A DNA stretch of 64,000 nt from Marinobacter maritimus (GCF_007671675.1 NZ_VCGW01000001.1:1487605-1551604); one strand, 5' to 3'; shown: positions 49,800-59,061, numbered from the stretch's first letter. Made by a program: numbers and translations. Notes: generated by a model from the letters alone, not told the origin.

Positions 49800-50411
49800 T
49801 CAGTCAGCGCCACACGCAGAGCGATCAAATTTTGGCGGGCGAGCTTCCAGCGCACCACGCGGCGTCTTGCGAGTGTATACCGTGTAGGGCACTGCCGATG
49901 CGCGGATGTAATCCACATTCACCTCACCCTTCCCCTCGCCTTCTATAGCGGAAACCGGTTCGCAGGCCACCAGTAGCTCCAGCTGCCCGGATATATCGGC
50001 AATTCGGGCACCGGGATCGGAAGGATTCACACTCATGCACAGGTCATCAGAGTGCGCCGCATCATCACTCGCAACCACCCGGTCACGTCCGCTCACTGCA
50101 CAGGCACGGATACCCTCGCCACACTGTCCGGCCTCGGCGTGGCTGCTGTCGTAAAGCTGCCAGTCTCGTTCACTGCATTGGGTTTCAAGGGTTAACGGGG
50201 TGGCCCGGTCAGCCGCAAACCACCAGCCGGGGTATTCGGCACTGTGCCAGGACAAACGGATTGTTCTTGGCTCTCCCCGGGAGTTTTCGGCAGGGAACAT
50301 AGCGTAATGAGAATAATAAGTAGCACAGCCAGACTGAATCATAAGCAGCCCGGCTAAAGCCAACAGGCAGGAAGTGCTTTTGCAGGATCTGACCATTCTT
50401 GAGGCAATCAT
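49800..50411 (-). CDS. Unrecognised lipoprotein, 203 residues
   Basis: Signal peptide with lipobox IQSGC (Cys29), then a mature part rich in Ser, Asp and Ala. It has several cysteines (CSERDW, QCGEGIRAC, LCMS, VACEP) that could form disulfides in the periplasm. I recognise no domain. The ATG overlaps the PilZ gene stop (ATGA), so translation is coupled and the two products are probably made together. It is the second and last gene of this pair. Confidence 0.75.
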   Translation of the reverse strand: MIASRMVRSCKSTSCLLALAGLLMIQSGCATYYSHYAMFPAENSRGEPRTIRLSWHSAEYPGWWFAADRATPLTLETQCSERDWQLYDSSHAEAGQCGEGIRACAVSGRDRVVASDDAAHSDDLCMSVNPSDPGARIADISGQLELLVACEPVSAIEGEGKGEVNVDYIRASAVPYTVYTRKTPRGALEARPPKFDRSACGAD

Positions 50412-50680
50412 GAGTCGCCAAACTGGAAACCAAAACCATCGATAGTATTTCGAACAACTACCATATCCAGCACCGGTGCCTCCACGGGCAACCCTTGCAC
50501 CTGAACCTTTACTTTGTCTCCCAGCTCGGGCGTGAACGGCTCATTGTCCACAACAATGAAAACACCACCGTCTGATATATCCCGGGTCGAGAAAACAAAC
50601 TCCCCAAGCTGCTCATGTGTGACTTTTACCTTGGCACTCATCGCTGTGCGAAAGTGCTCCCTGCGATCATCTACTGCCAT
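50408..50680 (-). CDS. Single-domain PilZ protein, candidate c-di-GMP receptor
   Basis: 90 residues from ATG 50680, or 101 from ATG 50713, which lacks a ribosome-binding site. GGAA lies 8 nt before 50680. Both c-di-GMP-binding motifs are intact: R7xxxR11 in DDRREHFR and D34xSxxG39 in TRDISDGGVF. The rest is a short beta-barrel (KVKVQVQGLPVEAPVLDMV). Single PilZ domains act as c-di-GMP-dependent adaptors; the partner here is unknown. Overlaps the lipoprotein gene by 4 nt. Confidence 0.85.
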   Translation of the reverse strand: MAVDDRREHFRTAMSAKVKVTHEQLGEFVFSTRDISDGGVFIVVDNEPFTPELGDKVKVQVQGLPVEAPVLDMVVVRNTIDGFGFQFGDS

Positions 50681-50790
50681 TGGCGAAATTCCACTGCTTT
50701 GCTGAAGGCGCATGTTTTTATTGGAGATATTATTTTATAGAGCATTTCAGAGAATAACACCACTTTGCCTCATGTATCCCAAAGGTAATA

Positions 50791-50828
50791 TTGACTTCAC
50801 GCGAAACACAAATGAGAATGGTTGGCGT
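50791..50828 (+). promoter_or_regulatory. Promoter with possible Fur box before the iron-binding protein gene
   Basis: -35 TTGACT (50791-50796), 17-bp spacer, -10 GAGAAT (50814-50819). The stretch AAATGAGAATGGTTGGC overlapping the -10 resembles a Fur box (TGATAATnATTATCA type), but with several mismatches. Iron repression is expected from the gene content. Confidence 0.4.
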
Positions 50829-50898
50829 TTTGAGTCGCCTGTGAATATCATCTACGAATACAGGCGCAAACCCGATCCAATCACCGAAGGATGGCACC

Positions 50899-51915
50899 AT
50901 GCGTATGAAACTCGCCGCAACAGCGGCAATTGCCCTCACCGCTCTCCCCCTCGCTGCCTCTGCAGACGGCGAAGTTAACATCTACTCCTACCGCCAGGCG
51001 TATCTTCTTGAGCCACTGCTGAATGCGTTTGAAAAAGAAACCGGCATCAAGAGCAACGTAGTATTTGCCAAACAGGGTCTGGCTGAGCGTCTGGAACGCG
51101 AAGGCCGCAACAGCCCGGCAGACGTTGTAATGACCGTGGACATCTCACGGCTCAACGAACTGGTTGAGCGGGATCTGGTTCAGGGTGTCGACAACGATGT
51201 GCTGGAAGAAAACGTTCCGGAAAACCTGCGCCATCCGGATGGCAAGTGGTTTGGCCTTACAACCCGCGCCCGCCTTATATACACCTCCAAAGACCGTGTG
51301 GAAGAGGGTGAAATCACCACGTACGAGCAGCTGGCCGACGACAAATGGGATAATCGCATCTGTACCCGCAGTGGCAAGCACCCGTACAACATTGCACTGA
51401 TCTCCTCAATGATCGCGCACCATGGCGAAGCCGAAACTGAAACCTGGCTGCAGGGCGTGAAAGACAATCTGGCCCGTAAACCCCAAGGCGGCGACCGCGA
51501 CCAGATCAAGGCAATTTCAGAAGGCGTATGCGACGTATCCATCGGCAACAGCTACTACTACGGCAACATGCTGCAGGATGAAAGCCAGCGCCCGGCGGCA
51601 GAAGCAGTTCGCCTGGTGTTCCCGAATGCCGATGGCCGGGGTACCCACATCAACATCAGCGGTATTTCGCTGACCAAAAGCGCTCCAAACAAGGATAACG
51701 CCATCAAGCTGATGGAATTCCTGTCGTCTCCGGAAGCCCAGGGTATCTACGCCACGGCTAATACCGAATACCCTGCAAACCCGAACGTAACGCCTACCGG
51801 GCTGGTTGCGGAGTGGGGCAAGGTCCACCCGGACAGCCTTTCGCTGCAAGTTATCTCGGAAAACCGTAACGCGGCAGTCAAACTGGTTGACCGTGTAGAC
51901 TACGACGGCGAGTAA
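50899..51915 (+). CDS. Fe(3+) ABC transporter periplasmic binding protein (FbpA/FutA type)
   Basis: 338 residues with a 22-residue signal peptide ending AASA. Mature protein begins GEVNIYSYRQAYLLEPLL. Iron ligands of this family include the paired tyrosines in GNSYYYGNM and the N-terminal tyrosine in YSYRQ. ATG 50899 has AAGGA at 7 nt. The permease gene follows after 132 nt containing a stem-loop, but no ATPase gene is nearby. Confidence 0.93.
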   Translation: MRMKLAATAAIALTALPLAASADGEVNIYSYRQAYLLEPLLNAFEKETGIKSNVVFAKQGLAERLEREGRNSPADVVMTVDISRLNELVERDLVQGVDNDVLEENVPENLRHPDGKWFGLTTRARLIYTSKDRVEEGEITTYEQLADDKWDNRICTRSGKHPYNIALISSMIAHHGEAETETWLQGVKDNLARKPQGGDRDQIKAISEGVCDVSIGNSYYYGNMLQDESQRPAAEAVRLVFPNADGRGTHINISGISLTKSAPNKDNAIKLMEFLSSPEAQGIYATANTEYPANPNVTPTGLVAEWGKVHPDSLSLQVISENRNAAVKLVDRVDYDGE

Positions 51916-51923
51916 GTGCCTCA

Positions 51924-51948
51924 GCGAGGGTGGCGATGCCGCCCTCGC
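51924..51948 (+). terminator. Stem-loop between the binding-protein and permease genes
   Basis: GCGAGGGTGGC / GCCGCCCTCGC with a three-base loop and one G-T pair, then TCTCTCCTTTT. This is probably a partial terminator that lowers permease expression relative to the binding protein. A weak promoter (TTGCAG, 17 bp, TACAAT ending 52014) and an AATGA-N6-TCATT palindrome lie between it and the permease ATG. Confidence 0.5.
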
Positions 51949-52047
51949 TCTCTCCTTTTATCAACCCCACAAATGATTCCAGTCATTGCAGCGGCCATTT
52001 GAGCTGACTACAATCGACCCCCTTTTTAATCCAATGACAGGAACCCT

Positions 52048-53736
52048 ATGAGCGAGGCTGCGACCAGCGTTAACCCCGGGCTTACCCAGCCCCTGCTGGC
52101 AAAGCGCACCTCCCGCCGCTGGCTGTTCAGCGCCATCCTCACCACAGCCATCGTTGCTCTGCCCGTTCTGTCTGTTATTTTTCTGGCCTTTTTCCCTGAC
52201 GAAAACATCTGGCCGCACCTGCTGGAAACCACCCTGCCCCGTTACCTGGTTACCACCCTGAAACTCATGACGGGTGTTGGCGCCATTACGCTGGTTATCG
52301 GCCTGTCTACCGCCTGGGCAGTCACCATGTGTGAGTTTCCGGGCCGCAAATTTTTTGAATGGGCAATGCTACTACCGTTTGCGGTGCCGGCTTATGTGAT
52401 TGCCTATGTTTACACCAGCCTTCTGGATTATGCCGGGCCGGTTCAGGGTGCCCTGAGAGACCTGTTCGGCTGGGCAAACGCTGCTGATTACTGGTTCCCC
52501 GAGATTCGCAGCCTGGAAGGCGCCACGCTGATGCTCGGCCTGGTGCTCTACCCTTATGTTTACCTGCTTGCGCGCGCAGCTTTCCTTGAGCAGTCGCCTT
52601 CCCTGTTTGCAGTTAGCCGCAGCCTTGGCCATTCGGCCTTGAGTACGTTTTTCAAAGTGGTTTTGCCCATCGCCCGACCAGCCGTTGCCGTAGGCCTTTC
52701 ACTGGTGCTGATGGAGACGCTGAACGATTTCGGCACCGTCGACTTCTTTGCCGTGCAGACACTCACCGCCGGCCTGTTCGATACCTGGATGAACCTCGGA
52801 AACCTGGGTGGTGCAGCACAGATAGCGACAACCATGCTGGTATTCGTGGTTATTCTTGTCACCCTCGAACGCTACTCCCGGCGGCGGCAACAGCAGTTCG
52901 CAGCCAGGGACAACCGCGATCCGATCCACCGCTTTACCATGTCGTTCCCCCGGCAATTGATCTGCGTCGCCGTTTGCGCGGTGCCGGTAATACTCGGCTT
53001 CGTAATACCCGGGGTGACTCTCGGCGTCTATGCCTGGGAATACTTTGATGAAAGCTGGAACCCGGATTTTGTGCGCAACACCCTTAACAGCCTGTTTCTT
53101 TCAGGAACAGCCGCTCTGACCACACTATTGATCGGTGTCACTCTTGCCTACAGCCGCAGGCTTCACAACACCCGCGGCATGCAGGTGCTCATGCGCCTCT
53201 CAAGCCTTGGCTACGCCATGCCGGGCGCCGTGCTCGCAGTGGGTGTTATTGTGCCTCTGGCAGGTTTTGATAACTGGTTGGACAGCCTGATGCGGGATTA
53301 CTTTGGCTTCAGCACTGGCCTGCTACTGAGTGGCTCGGCCTTCGCCATCGTGTTTGCATACACGGTCAGGTTCCTGGCGGTGTCTGCCGGCAGCGTAGAA
53401 AGCGCTCTGCAGAAGATCACGCCAAGCATGGATATGGCGTCCCGATCCCTGGGCAACAGCCCCGGTAAAACGCTGGTGAAGGTGCACCTGCCCATGCTTC
53501 GCGGAACATTGATTACCGCTGCACTGGTGGTGTTCGTGGACTGTATGAAGGAGTTGCCGGCCACACTGATACTGCGGCCCTTCAACTTTGAGACTCTGGC
53601 TACCTATGTGTACCAGTTTGCCTCTGATGAGCGCCTGTATCACAGCGCACTGCCGGCTCTCATCATTGTGCTGGCAGGTATTGTTCCCATTATTCTTATG
53701 AGCCGGTCAATATCCAGCACCCGCTCTATGGCCTGA
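52048..53736 (+). CDS. Iron ABC transporter permease (FbpB type)
   Basis: 562 residues, a fused two-half permease with about 12 membrane segments. Each half contains an inner-membrane component motif (EAA loop): AVSRSLGHSALSTFFKVVLP in the first and MASRSLGNSPGKTLVKVHLP in the second. Typical of ferric-ion FbpB/SfuB permeases. AGGA lies five bases before the ATG. No cognate ATPase gene follows; the next gene is convergent. Confidence 0.93.
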   Translation: MSEAATSVNPGLTQPLLAKRTSRRWLFSAILTTAIVALPVLSVIFLAFFPDENIWPHLLETTLPRYLVTTLKLMTGVGAITLVIGLSTAWAVTMCEFPGRKFFEWAMLLPFAVPAYVIAYVYTSLLDYAGPVQGALRDLFGWANAADYWFPEIRSLEGATLMLGLVLYPYVYLLARAAFLEQSPSLFAVSRSLGHSALSTFFKVVLPIARPAVAVGLSLVLMETLNDFGTVDFFAVQTLTAGLFDTWMNLGNLGGAAQIATTMLVFVVILVTLERYSRRRQQQFAARDNRDPIHRFTMSFPRQLICVAVCAVPVILGFVIPGVTLGVYAWEYFDESWNPDFVRNTLNSLFLSGTAALTTLLIGVTLAYSRRLHNTRGMQVLMRLSSLGYAMPGAVLAVGVIVPLAGFDNWLDSLMRDYFGFSTGLLLSGSAFAIVFAYTVRFLAVSAGSVESALQKITPSMDMASRSLGNSPGKTLVKVHLPMLRGTLITAALVVFVDCMKELPATLILRPFNFETLATYVYQFASDERLYHSALPALIIVLAGIVPIILMSRSISSTRSMA

Positions 53737-53744
53737 TACCCGCC

Positions 53745-54236
53745 TTAAAGTTGAGGCGTGATGCGTGAGCGGGCATCCTGAACCACAAACCGACCCTGAA
53801 AAACTGCAACCGGATCACCCTGCGGCAGATTGTTAGGCGCGCCGCAGAACACCTCAGTCGTCAGATCCAACCGCCCTTTACCATGCCTTGCCAGGCTCTT
53901 TCTGAAGCGCTCAGGAATTTCATCCCCCGGCAACCGGCAGATGGCGTAAAAATCTGAACTAACCGGCTCAAGATAATCAATGCTGCCTGTCTGCACTACA
54001 ACGCTGCCCTTCAAACCAAGATCGGCAAGCGCCAATTCCGTCACCCCCCAGGCTGCGGTTACAGCAACTGAATACACACTGCCACCAAAGCCGGTGCCTT
54101 GATGGTTGCGATTGGGTTCAAGCGGCGCACTCACAAGCAAAGCATTGCCGTCCCACGAATGCAGTTCAATTCCGAGAGCACGGGAAAGCGGAATTTCCTC
54201 ATGTATGCGCCTCTGGAATGCGGAAAGCTGAGTCAT
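53745..54236 (-). CDS. YiiD-type thioesterase (hotdog fold)
   Basis: 163 residues from ATG 54236, with GGAGG at 5 nt. Single hotdog domain of the YiiD C-terminal thioesterase family. HQGTGFGGSVYSVAVTAAWG carries the active-site region. SIDYLEPVSSDFYAIC and the C-terminal FQGRFVVQ are also typical. The acetyltransferase domain fused to it in E. coli YiiD is absent. Substrate presumably an acyl-CoA or acyl-ACP (family inference). Confidence 0.8.
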   Translation of the reverse strand: MTQLSAFQRRIHEEIPLSRALGIELHSWDGNALLVSAPLEPNRNHQGTGFGGSVYSVAVTAAWGVTELALADLGLKGSVVVQTGSIDYLEPVSSDFYAICRLPGDEIPERFRKSLARHGKGRLDLTTEVFCGAPNNLPQGDPVAVFQGRFVVQDARSRITPQL

Positions 54237-54318
54237 AAACTCCTCCTGATATAAGCTAATTCTAGGCGCGCTACCCGCTTTCCCCAATGCGACTAACGTC
54301 TGCTCTGAAACGACACAA

Positions 54319-54335
54319 GCCCGGCGTAGCCGGGC
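54319..54335 (-). terminator. Short hairpin after the acyl-CoA synthetase gene
   Basis: Minus strand GCCCGGC-TAC-GCCGGGC, a 7-bp GC stem followed by TTGTGTCGTTT. Weak T-tract, so only a possible terminator. Confidence 0.45.
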
Positions 54336-54365
54336 CTGGTCTGAGCATGAATAACAGCTTTTGCG

Positions 54366-56033
54366 TTATTGCCAGAGAACCTTCTGGCGCTTCGCATACC
54401 ACTCGTTAACCTTACCTTCGTAGGCGTCTTCCACAACGTTTCGCTTGAGCTTAAGCGTTGGGGTCAGGAAGCTGTTCTCGATCGTCCATTCATCACTGAC
54501 GATAATAACAAAGGCCAATTGCTCGTGAGGATCTACCGTTTTGTTCACACTGGTTACCAGTTCGGCGAAACTCGTTTCAAGTTCCTTTCGGAAGCCTCCA
54601 TCACCGGCTTTCGGCCGTATTCCCTCAGCCAGCTGGATGATGGCGAAGGGCTGAGTCTGATTGGCCCCGGACACACACACCATCTCGATTGACTGATGCG
54701 CCATCAGGCGGTTCTCAATGGGCGCTGGGGAAATGTATTTGCCCTTGCTCGTTTTGAACATCTCCTTCATCCGGCCCGTAATCTTCAGGCGGCCCAGCTC
54801 ATCAATCTCGCCTTTATCGCCGGTCTTCAGGAAGCCGTCGTCGGTAAACGTTTCGCGGGTTTTCTCTTCGTCTTTGTAGTAACCCACCATGGTGGCGGGG
54901 CTCTTGACCAGAATCTCACCCTCAGAGCTGATTTTCGTTTCCACACCCGGCATGGACTCACCCACATAACCGGTACGCGAACGCCCCGGCTTGTTGATGT
55001 GGGAGTAAGCAAAATTTTCCGACATCCCATAGCCTTCAAGTAACTCCAGGCCAAGGTTGCGATACCAATCCAGCACATCGCTGGCGAGCGGCGCAGAACC
55101 ACTACCGGCCAGCTTGACCTTATCCAACCCGAGTCCCTTGAGGACCTTTTTCTTGATCAGCCCACTCACCACAGGGATCTTCAGCAACGTATTCAGCTTC
55201 TTCTGCGGCAGCTTCTGGAGAACCCCCTGTTGGAATTTAACCCACAGCCTGGGCACCGAGAGGAACAGGGTTGGCTGTGCGCGCTTCATGTCTTCCACAA
55301 AGGTGTCGAGGGATTCCGCAAAGAAGAGGTGAAAGCCTGCGTACAAGGACGCCAGCTCAACAAAGGTTCGCTCGAATACGTGCGCCAACGGAAGGTAAGA
55401 AAGCATGCGTTCATTGGGGCCTACCTGCAGAACGTCCATGCCACCCGCTGCAGCGAATGCCATGTTGCGGAAACTCAGCATGACGCCTTTCGGCTTGCCG
55501 GTACTGCCCGAGGTATAAACAATCGTCGCGAGCTCATCGGCATCGCGCTCAACCTTTTCTTCAAGCGGCGAAAATCTGGCAACGATATCGTCCCAGGTTT
55601 CAAACTCGTTGGGCGGGCTCAGCGGGAAGGAAATGCAGCGAACAGATTCAGGCACGCCGGACTTCATCATGTCCCAGTCATCCAGCTTGCCTACAAACAG
55701 AACATCGCACTCGGCGTGGTTCAGCACATAGTTGACGGTGTCGGCATTCAACGTCGGGTACAAAGGGACAGACACATACCCGGCCATCCAGATTGCCCAG
55801 TCCGCCATAATCCACTGTGCACAGTTCTTGGAAATCAGGCCAATGCGGCTTTTTTCAGGAAGGTCCAGAGATTTCAGGTACGAGGCTATACAGCGAGCTT
55901 CACCTACAGCCCTGCCCCATGTGTATTCCTCTACCTTGCCATCACCGATTGGCTGGGTCATATACAGCGAGTTCGCCTTGGCGCTCTCCCAGTGATAAAG
56001 CATATCCAGGGGAAGTTTGTTTGTTGTATCCAT
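54366..56033 (-). CDS. AMP-binding long-chain acyl-CoA synthetase family protein
   Basis: 555 residues of the adenylate-forming superfamily. P-loop-like TIVYTSGSTGKPKGVMLS, A5-type motif LLEGYGMSEN, A7 FLKTGDKGEIDELGRLKITGR, and A8-type MFKTSKGKYISPAPIE. The layout resembles bacterial long-chain fatty acyl-CoA synthetases (FAA1-like branch), with the C-terminal catalytic Lys region TPTLKLKRN. Substrate chain length is not determinable. AAGGAAGG precedes the ATG. Monocistronic. Confidence 0.9.
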   Translation of the reverse strand: MDTTNKLPLDMLYHWESAKANSLYMTQPIGDGKVEEYTWGRAVGEARCIASYLKSLDLPEKSRIGLISKNCAQWIMADWAIWMAGYVSVPLYPTLNADTVNYVLNHAECDVLFVGKLDDWDMMKSGVPESVRCISFPLSPPNEFETWDDIVARFSPLEEKVERDADELATIVYTSGSTGKPKGVMLSFRNMAFAAAGGMDVLQVGPNERMLSYLPLAHVFERTFVELASLYAGFHLFFAESLDTFVEDMKRAQPTLFLSVPRLWVKFQQGVLQKLPQKKLNTLLKIPVVSGLIKKKVLKGLGLDKVKLAGSGSAPLASDVLDWYRNLGLELLEGYGMSENFAYSHINKPGRSRTGYVGESMPGVETKISSEGEILVKSPATMVGYYKDEEKTRETFTDDGFLKTGDKGEIDELGRLKITGRMKEMFKTSKGKYISPAPIENRLMAHQSIEMVCVSGANQTQPFAIIQLAEGIRPKAGDGGFRKELETSFAELVTSVNKTVDPHEQLAFVIIVSDEWTIENSFLTPTLKLKRNVVEDAYEGKVNEWYAKRQKVLWQ

Positions 56034-56271
56034 GGACCTTCCTTGTTTTCATTATTTGATTTATAACGGCATTATTTAGACTTTAGTAGGGTATTTCAAC
56101 ACATTATCGTTCATCAAAGCGTGACCCGAGCCACCCGATCAGAAACTCCCCAAGGGAATAACCAATCAGGCCAGCTCCAAGGTAACATGCTCTACCACCT
56201 GAACAGCGGGGCTGTGATAAACTCTCGCACCTTACACTGCAACTACCGCAACAAACCTCGGAGATGGGCAT

Positions 56272-57246
56272 ATGGCCAAGCAAACCCTGCGCACCCTTTT
56301 GGGCGCGTCTTTAATGGCAGTGGCAAGTCTTGCACAGGCTGCAGAGCCACGTGTTGTCGCCATTACGCAGATTGTTGAACACCCGGCGCTGGATGCTGTT
56401 TATCAGGGCGTAAAAGATGAGCTGGCAGAACGGGGCTATACAGAAGGTGACAACCTGAAGGTTATGCATGAGAGCGCTCAGGGGAATTCTGCCATCGCAT
56501 CCCAGATTGCCCGCAAATTTATCGGCGACAGCCCCGACGTGATTGTGGCTATCGCAACACCTTCTGCACAAACAGTTGCTGCTGCAGCCCGCAACATACC
56601 CGTAGTGTTTGCTGCCGTAACTGACCCGGTTGGTGCAAAACTGGTAAAGAATGCCGAGGCCCCGGGCGCAAACATTACCGGCGTAAGCGACATGCTGCCC
56701 ATCGATAAGCACCTGGACATGCTGCTGCGCGTGGTTCCTGGCGCCAAGCGCGTTGGCACCGTTTATAACCCCGGTGAAGCCAACGCCGTGTCACTGGTCG
56801 AATTGCTTGATGAGCGCCTGCAGGCACGCGGGCTGACACTGGTTAAAGGTGCTGCCACAAAAACCTCCGAAGTGCTGGGCGCAGCCCGCTCCCTGGTGGG
56901 CAAGGTAGATGCCATTTACCTGACAACCGACAACACGGTTATCAGCGCTGCCGAAGCGGTCATTTCCGTCGGCGAACGCGCCAAGATCCCGGTTTTTGCA
57001 GCCGACACGGCTACGGTTGCCCGTGGTGCCGTTGCCGCAATGGGTTTTGACTACTACGATCACGGCCGCCAGGCTGGCGTAATGGTTGCACGCATCCTCG
57101 AAGGCGAAAAGCCGGGCGATATGGCCGTAGAGACCATGGAAAAGCTCGACCTGTTCGTAAACCCCGAAGCGGGCGAGCGCATGGGTATCACCCTGTCGGA
57201 TGATGTGATTGCCGAAGCCGCAGAAGTCGTAAAAAGCGACAAGTAA
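56272..57246 (+). CDS. ABC transporter substrate-binding protein, ABC_sub_bind (TrpX-like) family
   Basis: 324 residues with a signal peptide of about 23 residues ending AQA. The mature sequence (RVVAITQIVEHPALDAVYQG, DVIVAIATPSAQTVAAAARN, PVVFAAVTDPVGAKLV and TVYNPGEANAVSLV) matches the PF04392 family. This includes streptococcal TrpX and several proteins of unknown ligand. GGAG lies 8 nt before the ATG. A strong terminator follows, then permease and ATPase genes. Confidence 0.9.
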   Translation: MAKQTLRTLLGASLMAVASLAQAAEPRVVAITQIVEHPALDAVYQGVKDELAERGYTEGDNLKVMHESAQGNSAIASQIARKFIGDSPDVIVAIATPSAQTVAAAARNIPVVFAAVTDPVGAKLVKNAEAPGANITGVSDMLPIDKHLDMLLRVVPGAKRVGTVYNPGEANAVSLVELLDERLQARGLTLVKGAATKTSEVLGAARSLVGKVDAIYLTTDNTVISAAEAVISVGERAKIPVFAADTATVARGAVAAMGFDYYDHGRQAGVMVARILEGEKPGDMAVETMEKLDLFVNPEAGERMGITLSDDVIAEAAEVVKSDK

Positions 57247-57259
57247 CGCCAGACCTACA

Positions 57260-57300
57260 CGGGCGGGCTCTGAATACCTATAAAGAGCCCGCCCGTTTTT
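57260..57300 (+). terminator. Strong intra-operon terminator after the binding-protein gene
   Basis: Perfect 12-bp stem CGGGCGGGCTCT / AGAGCCCGCCCG (57260-57271, 57284-57295) with a 12-nt loop, followed by TTTTTA. It lies between the binding-protein gene and its permease, so the downstream genes depend on readthrough or another promoter. Confidence 0.85.
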
Positions 57301-57321
57301 ATTTCACGGTGAACCTTACCC

Positions 57322-58224
57322 ATGCTCAGTGATATTGCACTTTATGGCGCAATCGAGACCGGCCTTATTTACGGCCTGGTTGCGTTCGCTATCTATCTTT
57401 CCTTTCGCGTACTCGATTTTCCCGATCTGACCGTTGATGGCAGCTTTCCGCTTGGCGCTGCCGTTGCAGCCGTTCTCATTATTGACGGTTGGGATCCCTG
57501 GCTGGCAACGGGCTGCGCCGTGCTCGCCGGCATGGCCGCCGGTGCCGTAACCGCCATCCTTAACGTAAAACTGAAGATTCTGAACCTGCTTGCTTCTATC
57601 CTCACGATGATTGCCCTGTACTCAGTCAATCTCCGGGTTATGGGCCGACCGAACATAGCGTTGCTTGGCGAAGACACGGTACTTACGCCCTGGTATTCGC
57701 TGGACCTGCCCTATCATCAGGTGCCGGTGCTGCTGTTTGTGATTGTGATCTTCGCGTCCCTGATACTGCTCTGGCGCTTCATGAAATCTGAAACCGGTCT
57801 CGCCATGCGCGCCACCGGTGCCAACCCCCGAATGGCCCGTGCCCAAGGCATTGCCACCGGCGCCATGATCATTCTGGGTGTCGCAGTATCCAATGGCCTG
57901 GTTGGCCTCGCCGGCGCACTGTTTGCACAAAGCCAGGGCGCAGCCGATGTCACCATGGGTGTGGGCGTTATCGTTATCGGCCTGGCCTCGCTGATTGGTG
58001 GCGAAGCCGTGATCACACCCTCAACGGTTGTGCGTGCCCTGATCGCCTGCGTGGTTGGTGCCATTATCTATCGCCTGGCGATAGCCTTCGCCCTGAACGC
58101 AGATTTTCTTGGTCTGCAAGCGCAGGACCTGAACCTGATAACCGCCGTTCTGGTTACCCTGGCCATTGTCTTGCCCGGTATCCGCAGTTCCGTGGTTGGC
58201 AAACTTACACGCAAGAAAGCCTGA
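57322..58224 (+). CDS. ABC transporter permease (TrpY-like, branched-chain type)
   Basis: 300 residues, about eight to nine hydrophobic segments of the BPD_transp_2 family. LIYGLVAFAIYLSFRVLDFPDLTVDGSFPLGA at the N-terminus, GLAMRATGANPRMARAQGI (coupling region), and VGVIVIGLASLIGGEAV follow family pattern. It is 9 nt before the ATPase gene. Confidence 0.9.
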   Translation: MLSDIALYGAIETGLIYGLVAFAIYLSFRVLDFPDLTVDGSFPLGAAVAAVLIIDGWDPWLATGCAVLAGMAAGAVTAILNVKLKILNLLASILTMIALYSVNLRVMGRPNIALLGEDTVLTPWYSLDLPYHQVPVLLFVIVIFASLILLWRFMKSETGLAMRATGANPRMARAQGIATGAMIILGVAVSNGLVGLAGALFAQSQGAADVTMGVGVIVIGLASLIGGEAVITPSTVVRALIACVVGAIIYRLAIAFALNADFLGLQAQDLNLITAVLVTLAIVLPGIRSSVVGKLTRKKA

Positions 58225-58233
58225 GGAGGCACT

Positions 58234-59028
58234 ATGATCAGCGCAACCGATCTGCGGCTTACCTTTGGTAAAGGCACGCCGCTGGAAAACCCCGCTCTCC
58301 GGGGCATGAGCCTTACAGTTAATCAGGGTGAGTTTGTTACCGTGATTGGCAGTAACGGCGCCGGCAAGTCCACCTTCCTGAACGCTCTGGCGGGCGAAGT
58401 GATCGTGGATAGCGGCACCATTGTTGTCGACAACCTGAACGTGACCAAGCTGCCTACCCATAAACGGGCAGACCGAGTGGCGCGGGTGTTTCAGGACCCT
58501 CTGGCTGGCACCTGTGAAGGCCTGAGCATTGAAGAGAACCTTTCGCTTGCTATCAAGCGCGGCCAGCGTCGTGGTTTGAGTACGGCGGTAAAAAAGCAGT
58601 ACATGGACCAGTTCCGGGAAAGTCTCTCTTCCCTGAACCTCGGGCTTGAAAACCGCCTCGGTGACAAGATGGGCCTGCTCTCCGGCGGTCAACGCCAGGC
58701 CGTGAGCCTACTGATGGCAAGCCTTACCCCATCTGCCATTTTGCTGCTGGATGAGCACACTGCAGCACTGGACCCGAAAACCGGCGCCTTCGTGCTCGCG
58801 CTTACCACAAAAATCATTGAAGAGCAGAAACTGACCGCTTTGATGGTGACCCACAGCATGAAACAGGCACTGGAAGTTGGCTCCCGCACGGTAATGCTGC
58901 ATCAGGGCCAGGTGGTGTTTGATATTGCAGGCAAGGATCGCGAAGGCCTGGAAGTAAAGGACCTGCTGGAGCTGTTTGAAAAGCAGCGCGGGCTTTCCGT
59001 GGATGACGACAGCTTGCTGCTCAGTTAA
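58234..59028 (+). CDS. ABC transporter ATPase (TrpZ-like)
   Basis: 264 residues. Walker A GSNGAGKST, signature LSGGQRQAVSLLMA, Walker B ILLLDEHTAALD, with His in the D-loop neighbourhood instead of the usual Pro, and switch motif VTHSMKQAL. The EHTAALD form is characteristic of this subfamily. GGAGG lies four bases before the ATG. Last gene of the three-gene transporter. Confidence 0.9.
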   Translation: MISATDLRLTFGKGTPLENPALRGMSLTVNQGEFVTVIGSNGAGKSTFLNALAGEVIVDSGTIVVDNLNVTKLPTHKRADRVARVFQDPLAGTCEGLSIEENLSLAIKRGQRRGLSTAVKKQYMDQFRESLSSLNLGLENRLGDKMGLLSGGQRQAVSLLMASLTPSAILLLDEHTAALDPKTGAFVLALTTKIIEEQKLTALMVTHSMKQALEVGSRTVMLHQGQVVFDIAGKDREGLEVKDLLELFEKQRGLSVDDDSLLLS

Positions 59029-59031
59029 CGA

Positions 59032-59061
59032 AAAAGCGGGAGCCTGGTGGCTCCCGCTTTT
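59032..59061. terminator. Bidirectional terminator after the TrpXYZ-type transporter
   Basis: 13-bp perfect stem AAAAGCGGGAGCC / GGCTCCCGCTTTT around TGGT. The A and T ends make it work for both converging genes. Confidence 0.88.
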
